This document shows, one piece after another, positions 8,392 through 26,923 of a stretch of 64,000 bases of DNA (position 1 is its first letter; each line of letters begins with the position of its first letter). Source of the stretch: Allocatelliglobosispora scoriae (lineage in GTDB: Bacteria; Actinomycetota; Actinomycetes; Mycobacteriales; Micromonosporaceae). Below the pieces are notes generated by a model. It did no database searches. It had not been told where the DNA came from and was given only the letters and a program-made list of their open reading frames with translations. The DNA lies in contig NZ_JACHMN010000002.1 in the NCBI RefSeq assembly GCF_014204945.1, forward strand, positions 1,750,503-1,814,502, given 5' to 3'. Position numbers and translations under genes: made by a program.

Positions 8392-9486
8392 TCAGGCCTT
8401 GACCGTGACGACGGCGCCGACGACCTCGCGGGTCTTGCGGGCGGCGAGGGCGTCGAGCAGCGCATCGGCCTCCGTGCGGTCGGAGAGCAGCAGGCACCTT
8501 CCCGGTACGCGTCGCCGCCCCACGTCCGCCGCCGAGATCCGGAAGTAGGGCGACTCGACCTCGGCGGTCCGCACCGACCGGAACCCGTATCCGCTGAACC
8601 ACTCCTCCAGCACCTCGGCCGCCGACTCGAAGTCCTGCGGCACCTCGACGATGACGAACGCCTGCGCGACCGTGGCCGAGAGGCGCTGGGCGGCACCGGC
8701 CACCATCGCCATCGCCCGGTCGGCCTCGAGCTCCGCATTGCCGAGGGAGAAGCCGGTGGGCGTGTTGAAGGCGAGGCCGGCCACGGCGCCACCGGTCTCG
8801 GCCGGCCCGACCGTGCTCGCATCGCCGACGGCGAAGGTGGCGTCCACGTCGTTGAGGAACGCGTTGGCGGTGGAGAACGCGACCGCGCGCGGATTGATGT
8901 CGATCCCGAGGACGCGGGTGTGCGACCGCCGCCGGGTGATCGCGGCGAAGCCGCAGCCGCAGCCGAGGTCAAGGAACGCGCCGGGCGGCTGGTCGCCGAG
9001 GTAGGCGTTGAGGGCGAACGTCGACGCGTGCGGCGGCATCACCACCTGCGGCGGGCGCTCCACCGTGACATCGGAGGTCCCGGCGCTGCGGAAGAGCCGG
9101 TCGGAGAGGAAATACTGCGAGCGGAAGGGCGTCAGCGAGGCCCGGCCGGTCGTCACGCCGTCGGCCTCGGCGAGCAGCCCCAGCCCGTCGAGCGACTTCG
9201 TCAGCCCCTTGCCGAGCGCGCCCCGGATCACCTTGGTGGGGACCGGCCGGTTGAGCACGAAGAGGTGGCCGAGGACCGTGGCGGCGTCGGCGCGGGCGAA
9301 GTCGGGCACGTCGGCGGCGTAGGCGTACATCGCCGACTCGCTGAGCACCTCGTCCACGTTGGCCGCCCCGATCGCGGTGGCGAGCCCCGGACCAGAGTAG
9401 GCGAGGTCGCGCAGGTGCTCGCCGAGCTCCCGCAGCCGCTTGTCGGCCTTGCGCTCGGCGAGCAGCGCGTCGATGTCGAGGCTCAT
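8392..9486 (-). CDS. class I SAM-dependent methyltransferase (NRPS-locus tailoring or resistance)
   Basis: 364 aa. ATG 9486 overlaps the stop of the phosphotransferase gene (ATGA); a frame running to 9522 is less likely. The N-terminal half (1-165) is a helical substrate domain that I do not recognise. The C-terminal half has the Rossmann motif FLDLGCGCGFAAI, the acidic ribose-binding strand VLGIDINPRAV and a GDAS motif. In the place where N/RNA methyltransferases have NPPY it reads FNTPTGF, close to the methyltransferase-small group. It is the last gene before a hairpin and is translationally coupled to the NRPS operon. It may decorate the peptide or modify the ribosome; the sequence does not decide. 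Confidence 0.8.
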   Translation of the reverse strand: MSLDIDALLAERKADKRLRELGEHLRDLAYSGPGLATAIGAANVDEVLSESAMYAYAADVPDFARADAATVLGHLFVLNRPVPTKVIRGALGKGLTKSLDGLGLLAEADGVTTGRASLTPFRSQYFLSDRLFRSAGTSDVTVERPPQVVMPPHASTFALNAYLGDQPPGAFLDLGCGCGFAAITRRRSHTRVLGIDINPRAVAFSTANAFLNDVDATFAVGDASTVGPAETGGAVAGLAFNTPTGFSLGNAELEADRAMAMVAGAAQRLSATVAQAFVIVEVPQDFESAAEVLEEWFSGYGFRSVRTAEVESPYFRISAADVGRRRVPGRCLLLSDRTEADALLDALAARKTREVVGAVVTVKA

Positions 9487-10751
9487 CGCGGTCCCCAGGT
9501 GGTGAGCAGGCGCCGCACCCACGCGTACGCCATCGGCAGGTACTGGAACTCGTAGTCCGGGCCGACCCGGTCGGCGAGGTCGACGAACTTGAGCAGCTCC
9601 GCGAGGGCGGCGACCGGTCGGGTCGCCTGCCAGGCGGAGCGCAGCGCGGTCGGCGACCCGTGCCCGCGCCAGCGGTCCAGGTAGACCTTGACGTGCTGCG
9701 CGGCGGACTCCTCGGTCTCCTGGTGCAGCCAGGAGGCGAGGTCGAAGAACGGGTGCGAGACGGCGGCGAAGCTCCAGTCATAGAGGACGAAGCCGTCGTC
9801 GGTGCGGGCCACGTTGTCGATGTGGAAGTCCCCGTGGGTCAGGGTCAGCGGCAGGTCGAGGTCGGCGAGCTCCGCGCACTGGTCCTGCAGCCGCAGCCCG
9901 AACTCGGCCCAGCGCAGGCGTTCCTCGGTGCTCAGCGTCGCGCCGACGGGCGCCGCCCGGCCGGGGAAGGCCCAGAGGTCGGCTCGCCGCATCAGGGCCG
10001 GGACCCGGGCGGCGAGGTCGTCGAGGGTGACGACCGGGCAGTCGAGTTCGTCGACGATGTCGATCGTGGCCTGCTGGAGGTCGGCGAGGGCGACGAGGGC
10101 ACCGGTCCGGGTGGCCGGATCCAGCAGGGAGCCCGCGGTGCCGCCGAAGTCGGCCGCGAGCCACCAGCCCTGCGCGGCGTCGTGAGCGAGGACCTGCGGA
10201 GCGCTGCCCGGCCGGATCGCCGCGATCCGCGAGATCACCTGCGGTTCGTGGGCCAGGTGGGGCAGGACCGCCTTGAAGAACAGGAAGCCCTGAGGAACCG
10301 GGACACGGAGCACACACGACATGCTCCAGTGCTGCACCTGCTCCACGGGCCCGATCCTGACCAGGTCCCGGACCGCGAGCGCCTCGTCGATCCAGGTGAC
10401 CGCGGTCTCCAGCCACCCCGCCCGGAACCACGCCGGGCGCCGGTCGTCGTCGGGGCGGGCCAGCCAGTTCCGCAACCCGGGGTGGTCGACCTTGTCGGCG
10501 TCGACCCAGGCGTACCCGTCGAGGGGCGCGACCCGGCCGACCGGCGTGAGCACGAAGGCCGTCTCGTCGAGCGGCTCCAGCAGGAAGGAGTCGACGCCGG
10601 TCTCGGCGGCGAGCGCGCGCGGCATCGCCGCGTTGGTGGGCGCCCAATCCGCGTCGATGCGGAGCAGCGGCAGTGTGTAGCCGCCGCCGGACGGTCGGGC
10701 GAGGACCGCGCCGTCCGGCGTCGGCACGATCACCTCGATCTCCACGCTCAT
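9483..10751 (-). CDS. APH-family phosphotransferase in NRPS operon
   Basis: 422 aa from ATG 10751, which overlaps the stop of the NRPS-MFS gene (ATGA). The C-terminal part is an aminoglycoside-phosphotransferase/choline-kinase fold. It has the catalytic loop THGDFHIDN and the metal-binding VLYDWSFAAVSHPFFDLA, where Asp-Trp stands in for DFG. The N-terminal 110 residues (VIVPTPDGAVLA... with repeated Leu/Asp) look like an extra domain outside the kinase. Family members phosphorylate hydroxyls of small molecules. In tuberactinomycin clusters such kinases inactivate the producer's own antibiotic, a tempting parallel because a Lys-like module is predicted here. A biosynthetic phosphorylation is equally possible. 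Confidence 0.82.
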   Translation of the reverse strand: MSVEIEVIVPTPDGAVLARPSGGGYTLPLLRIDADWAPTNAAMPRALAAETGVDSFLLEPLDETAFVLTPVGRVAPLDGYAWVDADKVDHPGLRNWLARPDDDRRPAWFRAGWLETAVTWIDEALAVRDLVRIGPVEQVQHWSMSCVLRVPVPQGFLFFKAVLPHLAHEPQVISRIAAIRPGSAPQVLAHDAAQGWWLAADFGGTAGSLLDPATRTGALVALADLQQATIDIVDELDCPVVTLDDLAARVPALMRRADLWAFPGRAAPVGATLSTEERLRWAEFGLRLQDQCAELADLDLPLTLTHGDFHIDNVARTDDGFVLYDWSFAAVSHPFFDLASWLHQETEESAAQHVKVYLDRWRGHGSPTALRSAWQATRPVAALAELLKFVDLADRVGPDYEFQYLPMAYAWVRRLLTTWGPR

Positions 10752-13700
10752 CGGCGGGCACCCGCCAGGGGCCGTTCCTCGACGGCCGGAGCGGTCGACG
10801 CGGCGGCCCGTTCGGCGAGCACCTGGACGCCGACGACGTCGTCGGGGAGCGCGTCGGGCACGTCGGTGTCGAACCGGGACAGTGCCCTGGTCCGCATCGC
10901 GACGAGCACGAGCACCACCATCGCGGCGCCGAGGATGAGATAGAGGAAGCCCATCCCCCGGCCGGGCCCGGTGCCGAGGACCACGCCGACCGTGTCGGCG
11001 AGCGCGCCGCCGGGCATCAGCATCGGCTCGAAGACCGCCGTGCCGAGCGGCGCGATCACGGCGAAGCCGAGCGGCAGCGTCGACCAGGAGATCATCTGGT
11101 TCACCGCGAAGACCCGGCCGTGATAGCGCTGCGGCACCTTGACCTGCACGATCGTGCCATAGATGCCGTTGACGAAGGTGAGGCCGACCGACATCGCGAA
11201 GACGCCGATGCCGATCACGATGAGCGACGGCGCGCTTCCGACCACGGCGACCGCGAAGCCCATGCAGAGCGCCGCGATGAGCACGCCGCGCATCCGGCGC
11301 CGGGGCGGACCACCCCAGAGCAGCACGGCGAAGCCGGCGAGCACCACGCCGAGACCCTCGACGAAGGCGATCCGGCTGGCATCGGTGAGGTCGCCGAAGG
11401 AGAGCACCAGCGGTGTCGACATGATCATCGGACCGGCGAGGAAGATGTTGAAGGCGACGAAGAAGGTGAGCATCGCCCGGAAGCCCTTGTTGCCGCCGGC
11501 GAAGCGGAACCCGTTGGCGATCTCGGTGAGCAGGGGCTCCTTCGGCCGCCACGGCATCGTGTTGGGGAAGCGCACGATGAGCAGGACGCCGAGCATCACG
11601 ACGAAGGTGATGATGTCGATGACGACGATGCCGTCGAGCCCGATCGCGGCCATGATGCCGACCGCGAAGAGCGGCACGCAGATCACCGCGAGCCCGTTGA
11701 CGAGCTGCACCGCACCCATCGCATGGCCCAGGTAGTGCTTGGGCACGAGCTGGGCGATGGCCGCCGCGTAGCCGAGGCGCTGGAAGGTCTGCGATATCGA
11801 CAAGCCGATGAGCAGCACGTATATGTGCCAGATCTGCAGGTTGTCCGTCCACAGCAGAGCCCCGAGCGCGACCTGGGTGGTGCCGGCGCCGATGTTGGCG
11901 GCGAGCATCACCTTGCGGCGGTCGAAGCGGTCCACGAGCGCACCGGCGAGCGGCGCGACGAGCAGGCCGGGCACCATGGCGACGACGACGAAGAGCGCGA
12001 ACCGCATCATCGAGCCGGTCGTGGTGTAGATCCAGATCGGCACCGCCCAGCCGGTGAGCGAGGAGCCGATGACCGAGACGAACTGGCCGCCGATGACCGA
12101 GAGGAAGCGCCCCATGCTGGGCTTCACCTCTTTACTCGCGGCCGCGGGTGGTTCCTCTCCCGCTCTGTGTACGCCGTGCAGCCACCACGTCGCCGCCTCG
12201 CCCCGTGCGCCCTGGGTGAGCGGCTCGGTGATCCCCGCCTCGACGGCGAGGTCGGTCCGGCTGACGATCTCGGCGAGCTCCTCGGCCCGGTAGCGGGCGA
12301 AGTAGTGCCCGCCCTCGGCGAGGACCACCAGCGCGGTGGTGTCGCTCAGGAACTCCCACTCCCGATAGCGCTCCTGGAAGAAGTCGGTCGCCGGGTCCTG
12401 GTCGCCGATGACGGAGATGATCGGGGCGTGCAGCTTCGCGGTGCCCTCGTGCAGCAGCCCGTCGAAGTAGTCCTCGGCGCTGCGCGAGTCGTGCCGCATG
12501 TTGCGGACGATCCGGTCGATCTGCTCGGAGTCGAAGTCCTCCAGGTCGACGCCCTGCGACTTGAGCCGGTTGGTGTAGGTGCGGTTGCTGCGCAGCCGCT
12601 CGGCCTGGGCGAAGCGGGACAGCCCGCCGAGGATGCCGCGCGGCCGGGCGAAGGGGAAGATCGCCGCGATGTAGACGGCCTCCAGCTCCCGCCCCGCCGC
12701 CTCCAGCCGACGGGCGATCTCCACGGTGAGCGTGGCACCGACACCGCAGTGTCCATAGAGGACCAGCGGGCCGGGCACCTCGGCGAGGATCTCCGCGACG
12801 CAGGCCGTCGCCATCTCGTCGAGGGACATCGTGTCCTCGATCCGGCCGACATCGTGGCCGTGGGTGGCGACGGCGAAGAGCGCCTGGCCCTTCGGGAGGG
12901 CGTCGGCGAGCGGCTGGTAGACGACCGCGCTGCCACCGCCGTAGGGCACGCAGACATAGGAGCGGGTCCGTGCCTCGGGAGCGAGCCCCCGGGTCAGCTC
13001 GAAGAGCAGCTTGCGCGGCTGGTCGACATCGGTCGGGCCGTTGTCGATGAGCGCGGCGAGCTCCCGGACGGTCCGGCTGCGGAAGATGTCCATCACCGTG
13101 ACGACACCGCTGCCGGGCCCGGTCGCCTTGCGCAGCCGGGAGACCATCTGCGTGGCGAGCAGCGAGTGCCCGCCGAGGTCGAAGAAGTCGTCGTCGATGC
13201 CGATCTGCTCGACCGTGAGCAGCTCCGCCCAGACACCGGCGACGAGGCGCTCGGCGTCGGTGCGCGGCGCCACGAAGGCGGTCTCGGCGGCGCCGCCGGA
13301 CCAGTCGGGCTCGGGCAGCGCCCGGTGGTCGAGCTTGCCGTTCGCGGTGATCGGCAGCGCCTCCAGGGCCACGAAGGCCGCCGGGACCATGTACTCCGGC
13401 AGCGTGGCGCGGAGGTGTTCGCGCAGCTCGGCGGTGCTCGGCTTCACGCCGTTGGCGACGATGTAGCCGACGAGCGAGCGGTCGCCGTTGCCGTCGTCGC
13501 GGGCGAGCACGGCAGCGGCCCGCACCTGCGGGTGCTTCTCCAGCGCGGCGACGATCTCGCCCGGCTCGATCCGGTAGCCGCGGACCTTGACCTGCTGGTC
13601 GACGCGGCCGAGATACTCCAGGTCGCCCTCGGGGAGCCAGCGGACCTGGTCGCCGGTGCGGTACATCCGGGCGTCGGGGTCGCTGTGGAACGGGTCGCGG

Positions 13701-16231
13701 GGGAAGCGCTCGGCGTTGAGCTCGGGGCGGTTGAGGTAGCCCCGGGCCAGGCCCGCGCCGCCGACGTAGAGCTCACCCGGTACGCCGGCCGGCACCGGAT
13801 TGCCGTGCTGGTCGAGCACGTAGGCGCGCAGGTCGCCGAGCTGGCGTCCGATCGGCGACGAGACGCCCCGGCGCAGGTCCGCCCGGCGCATCCGGTGCGC
13901 GGTGACGTGCACGGTGGTCTCGGTGATGCCGTACATGTTGACGAGGGCGGGTTTGGCGTCGCCGTACTGGGTGAACCACTGGCGCAGCTCGCGGACGTGC
14001 AGCTCGGCACCGCCGAAGACGATCGTGCGCACGTCGGTGTCGGCGAAGGACCGGTCGGTCGCCGCCAGGGTGGCCCGCAGCGCCCGGAAGGCGGCCGGGG
14101 TCTGGTTGAGCACCGTCACCTTCGTGTCGCGCAGCACGTCGAAGAGCTGCTCGTGGTCGCGGACCACGTCGGCGGGGACGATGACGAGCTTGCCGCCCTT
14201 GGCGAGCGCGCCCCAGATCTCCCAGACCGAGAAGTCGAAGGCGTAGGAGTGCAGCATGATCCAGGTGTCGGCGGCGGTGAAGTCGAAGACCTCGTCGCAG
14301 GAGTCGAGGAGCCGCACCACCTGCCGGTGCTCGATCAGCACGCCCTTGGGCAGCCCGGTCGATCCGGAGGTGTAGATGACGTAGGCGAGGTTCGCGGGGC
14401 CCGCCAGCGGCTCCGGGTTGTGCTCGGGTCCGCCCGCCGCGCTCACCTCGCGCAGCACCTCGTGGGTGAGGTTGATCTCGGCGCCGGTGTCGCCGAGGAT
14501 GAAGTCGAGCCGCTCGGCCGGGTTCGCCGGGTCGAGCGGCACGTAAGCGCCGCCCGCCTTGAGCACGCCGAGGATCGCCACGATCGTGTCGAGGCTGCGC
14601 TCGACGCTGATCGCGACGAGGGTGTCCGGCCCGACGCCTCGGCCGCGCAGGTGGTGGGCGAGCCGGTTGGCGCGCGCGTTGAGGTCGGCGTAGGTGACCT
14701 CGGCGTCGCCGAAGACGAGCGCGATCGCGTCGGGAGTCTCGGCGGCCCGTGCCTCGAAGAGCTGCGGCAGCGTGGTGCTCACCGGGAAGTCGCCGGTCTC
14801 GGCGCCCCAGCCCATGATCGTGGCGAGCTCGGCCTCGCCGAGCAGGCTCAGCTCCGCGAGCGGCCCCTCGGGGCGGGCGACGACGGCGCGCAGCAGCGTC
14901 TCGAAGTGCTGGGCGAGCCGGGAGACGGTCGGCTCGCCGAAGAGCGCGGTGCTGTAGGTGAACAGGCACTTCAGTCCGGCATCGGCCTCGGTGACGTAGA
15001 GCTCCAGGTCGAAGCGGGTCGCCGGGAGCTGCACGGGGTACCAGCTCACCGCGAGGTCGCCCTCGGCGTCGGTGTGGCGGCCCCGGGCGTAGTTCTGCAT
15101 CGCGAACGTCACCTGGAACAGCGGCGACCGGCTGACGTCCCGCTTGACGGCGAGATCGTTGACGAGCTGGTCGAACGGGAGCTCCTGGTGGCTCATCGCG
15201 TCGAGCACCGACCGCCGGGTGGCGGTGAGCAGCTCGGTGAAGGTGTTCGCGCCCGCGAGGGACGAGGGCAGTGCCAGCACGTTGACGAACATGCCGACCA
15301 GGCCCTCCAGCTCGGTCCGGCCGCGACCGGCGACCGGCGAACCGATCGCGAAGTCGTCCTGCCGGGCATAGATGCCGAGCAGCACCTGGTAGGCCGAGAG
15401 CAGCGTCATGTAGAGCGTCGCGCCGTTGGCCCGGCCCAGCTCGGTGAGCGCGGCGGTCAGCTCGGCGTCGAGGTGGAAGCCGAACGCGGCGCCCTCGAAG
15501 CTCTGCACGGCCGGGCGCGGCTTGTCGGTCGGCAGCTCCAGCGGCGCCACCCCGGCGAGCCGGTCCCGCCAGAAGGCGATGTCGGTCCGGTAGGCGTCGG
15601 ACGCGACGCGGTCGCGCTGCCAGTGGGCGAAGTCGGCGTACTGCAGGGGCAGGGCGGGCAGCTCGTCGCCGCGGTAGAGCGCGAGCAGCTCGCCGACGAC
15701 GATGTCGGTCGACCAGCCGTCGGAGACGACGTGGTGGGAGGTGAGCGCCAGCACGTGCTCCCGCTCGCCGAGCCGGATCAGCAGCGCCCGCACCAGCGGG
15801 CCGCCGGCCAGGTCGAACGGCTCCTCCAGGTCGTCGCGGATGAGGTCGAGCGCGCCGTCGGTGTCGGCCTCGACGATCCGCAGCGGGACCGTCACCGCCT
15901 CGTCGATGACCGGGGCGGGCTGGCCGCCGTCGCCGACGGGCACCCGCATCCGCAGCACCTCGTGCCGGTCGGCGAGCGCGTTCAGCGCCGCGGCGAGCCG
16001 GTCGGTGTCGAGCGGGCCGGTGAGCCGGACCGCGACGGGGACGGCGTAGGCAGCCGTGCCGGGTGCGAGCTGCTCCATGAACCACAGGCGTTCCTGCGCC
16101 GAGGAGAGCTGCACATCCGCATCGGCCGGTCGGGCGCCGATCCGGTCGCCGCCGGAGCGCTGGGCGAGCCTGCGCTCCAGCAGCGCCCGCTTCGCGGCGG
16201 AGAGGGTCGAGTCGCTGGGTGCCACGGTCAT
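10748..16231 (-). CDS. nonribosomal peptide synthetase C-A-T-TE fused to an MFS transporter
   Basis: 1827 aa from ATG 16231 (AGGAGG site). Domains: C (about 30-450, active site HHVVSDG near 169); A (about 470-970, core YTSGSTGLPKG near 620); T (DLGGHSLLATQ near 1023); TE (about 1080-1330); MFS (about 1370-1800). The A pocket residues I read (DFWNVGMVH, plus the Lys expected at the tenth site) match Thr. The TE nucleophile elbow is GHCGVG, so Cys replaces Ser, and the late His is in EGGHYFARY. The MFS part starts GRFLSVIGGQFVS, has the loop motif DRFDRRKVM and some 11-12 hydrophobic segments; it resembles MFS_3/EntS exporters. Reading is continuous from TE into MFS, so chain release and export are in one polypeptide. 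Its start lies 7 bp after the upstream NRPS stop. Confidence 0.95.
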   Translation of the reverse strand: MTVAPSDSTLSAAKRALLERRLAQRSGGDRIGARPADADVQLSSAQERLWFMEQLAPGTAAYAVPVAVRLTGPLDTDRLAAALNALADRHEVLRMRVPVGDGGQPAPVIDEAVTVPLRIVEADTDGALDLIRDDLEEPFDLAGGPLVRALLIRLGEREHVLALTSHHVVSDGWSTDIVVGELLALYRGDELPALPLQYADFAHWQRDRVASDAYRTDIAFWRDRLAGVAPLELPTDKPRPAVQSFEGAAFGFHLDAELTAALTELGRANGATLYMTLLSAYQVLLGIYARQDDFAIGSPVAGRGRTELEGLVGMFVNVLALPSSLAGANTFTELLTATRRSVLDAMSHQELPFDQLVNDLAVKRDVSRSPLFQVTFAMQNYARGRHTDAEGDLAVSWYPVQLPATRFDLELYVTEADAGLKCLFTYSTALFGEPTVSRLAQHFETLLRAVVARPEGPLAELSLLGEAELATIMGWGAETGDFPVSTTLPQLFEARAAETPDAIALVFGDAEVTYADLNARANRLAHHLRGRGVGPDTLVAISVERSLDTIVAILGVLKAGGAYVPLDPANPAERLDFILGDTGAEINLTHEVLREVSAAGGPEHNPEPLAGPANLAYVIYTSGSTGLPKGVLIEHRQVVRLLDSCDEVFDFTAADTWIMLHSYAFDFSVWEIWGALAKGGKLVIVPADVVRDHEQLFDVLRDTKVTVLNQTPAAFRALRATLAATDRSFADTDVRTIVFGGAELHVRELRQWFTQYGDAKPALVNMYGITETTVHVTAHRMRRADLRRGVSSPIGRQLGDLRAYVLDQHGNPVPAGVPGELYVGGAGLARGYLNRPELNAERFPRDPFHSDPDARMYRTGDQVRWLPEGDLEYLGRVDQQVKVRGYRIEPGEIVAALEKHPQVRAAAVLARDDGNGDRSLVGYIVANGVKPSTAELREHLRATLPEYMVPAAFVALEALPITANGKLDHRALPEPDWSGGAAETAFVAPRTDAERLVAGVWAELLTVEQIGIDDDFFDLGGHSLLATQMVSRLRKATGPGSGVVTVMDIFRSRTVRELAALIDNGPTDVDQPRKLLFELTRGLAPEARTRSYVCVPYGGGSAVVYQPLADALPKGQALFAVATHGHDVGRIEDTMSLDEMATACVAEILAEVPGPLVLYGHCGVGATLTVEIARRLEAAGRELEAVYIAAIFPFARPRGILGGLSRFAQAERLRSNRTYTNRLKSQGVDLEDFDSEQIDRIVRNMRHDSRSAEDYFDGLLHEGTAKLHAPIISVIGDQDPATDFFQERYREWEFLSDTTALVVLAEGGHYFARYRAEELAEIVSRTDLAVEAGITEPLTQGARGEAATWWLHGVHRAGEEPPAAASKEVKPSMGRFLSVIGGQFVSVIGSSLTGWAVPIWIYTTTGSMMRFALFVVVAMVPGLLVAPLAGALVDRFDRRKVMLAANIGAGTTQVALGALLWTDNLQIWHIYVLLIGLSISQTFQRLGYAAAIAQLVPKHYLGHAMGAVQLVNGLAVICVPLFAVGIMAAIGLDGIVVIDIITFVVMLGVLLIVRFPNTMPWRPKEPLLTEIANGFRFAGGNKGFRAMLTFFVAFNIFLAGPMIMSTPLVLSFGDLTDASRIAFVEGLGVVLAGFAVLLWGGPPRRRMRGVLIAALCMGFAVAVVGSAPSLIVIGIGVFAMSVGLTFVNGIYGTIVQVKVPQRYHGRVFAVNQMISWSTLPLGFAVIAPLGTAVFEPMLMPGGALADTVGVVLGTGPGRGMGFLYLILGAAMVVLVLVAMRTRALSRFDTDVPDALPDDVVGVQVLAERAAASTAPAVEERPLAGARR

Positions 16232-16238
16232 GCTGGCC

Positions 16239-22430
<6,192 letters not shown>

Positions 22431-22760
22431 GGTTGACAACGCCGTCTCCCTGTTGCCCCAGCCAGTGGTTCCGGCGCGCAATCAGGGGAGACCGATCGGT
22501 CGACCCGGACAGCGGACGATGGTGATCGTCAATGCCCAGCCCTCATACCCATCGACCACAGAACACGCGGCGGTGCGGCGAGCATAGATCGGCCCACTAG
22601 AGGAATCAATCAGCGTCACCCTTACGACAGTCTGAACAGCACTCTATGTTTAGATGCATTTTGGCGATTCGCGTCTACATAGCAGCAAAGCGCGACCCGC
22701 CTGACCAGGCGAACCACGCTTTGCTGTGATGTTGCTGAAATATAGAGAACTATTGATTTT
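22431..22760 (-). promoter_or_regulatory. intergenic region leuS / NRPS operon, probable NRPS promoter
   Basis: 330 bp without a convincing gene. It is visibly richer in A+T than its surroundings, especially 22590-22780. It holds the 3' end signals of leuS and must contain the promoter of the five-gene operon running down to 6.6-8.4 kb. A degenerate copy of the TGCAGCAAAG palindrome is at 22683-22726. I could not choose -35/-10 elements with confidence. Confidence 0.5.
22683..22726. repeat. TGCAGCAAAG palindrome family, degenerate copy B
   Basis: Only the inner part of the arms survives (CAGCAAAGCG at 22683-22692 and its complement at 22717-22726). The usual ATTTCG loop is replaced by a second small hairpin, CGCCTGACCAGGCG (22698-22711). 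It lies 35 bp after the leuS stop. Confidence 0.65.
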
Positions 22761-25571
<2,811 letters not shown>

Positions 25572-25611
25572 GCTCGTCACCCTCTATCGAAAGCTTGCGA
25601 CCTAACCCGGA

Positions 25612-25641
25612 CAACAAAAAACCCCTCGCGCAGGAGGGGTT
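25612..25641 (-). terminator. attenuator terminator in the leuS leader
   Basis: Read on the minus strand: an 8-bp stem AACCCCTC/GAGGGGTT around CTGCGC, followed directly by a T-run (TTTTTTGTTGT). The T-run is only on the leuS side, so the terminator faces leuS, ending about 40 nt before its ATG. Such a site makes sense only if read-through is regulated. Confidence 0.85.
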
Positions 25642-25665
25642 GCCGTGCTCACGCCATATGTCGCG

Positions 25666-25704
25666 TCAGCACGGCTCCGTAAGGAGCGCGAAGGTCCGGG
25701 TCAT
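25666..25704 (-). CDS. leuS leader peptide (MTRTFALLTEPC)
   Basis: 12 codons, preceded by GGAGGG, with adjacent Leu codons CTC CTT at positions 7-8. The stop codon falls in the left arm of a stem (GCCGTGCT/AGCACGGC with an inner ACGC/GCGT) that ends just before the attenuator terminator. This is the arrangement of ribosome-mediated attenuation: stalling at Leu codons when leucyl-tRNA is short would change folding and allow read-through into leuS. Function is inferred from layout; the pairing that would form an antiterminator is not certain. The GGAGGG of its own ribosome site could pair with CCCTCC of the terminator. Confidence 0.72.
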   Translation of the reverse strand: MTRTFALLTEPC

Positions 25705-25899
25705 GCCCTCCACCATACCGTATCGACCGCGACGCACGCCTGGGCATATCGGGTCGCTATTGCCGGGGGACTGGAGCGTCGGCAAGACTGGCCAAGACCG
25801 GCGGATTACCCACTCCGTAATCTACCTGCAACCGTGTGGCGGGCCTATCGCGTCATGTGTTGGCAAGCCGCGCTAACGACGATGAGGGAGGAAGTCCCG

Positions 25900-26922
<1,023 letters not shown>

Positions 26923-26923
26923 C

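Noticed and set aside
25600-25710. T-box riboswitch before leuS
   Set aside because: The conserved T-box sequence and specifier-loop layout were not found, whereas a Leu-codon leader ORF is present.
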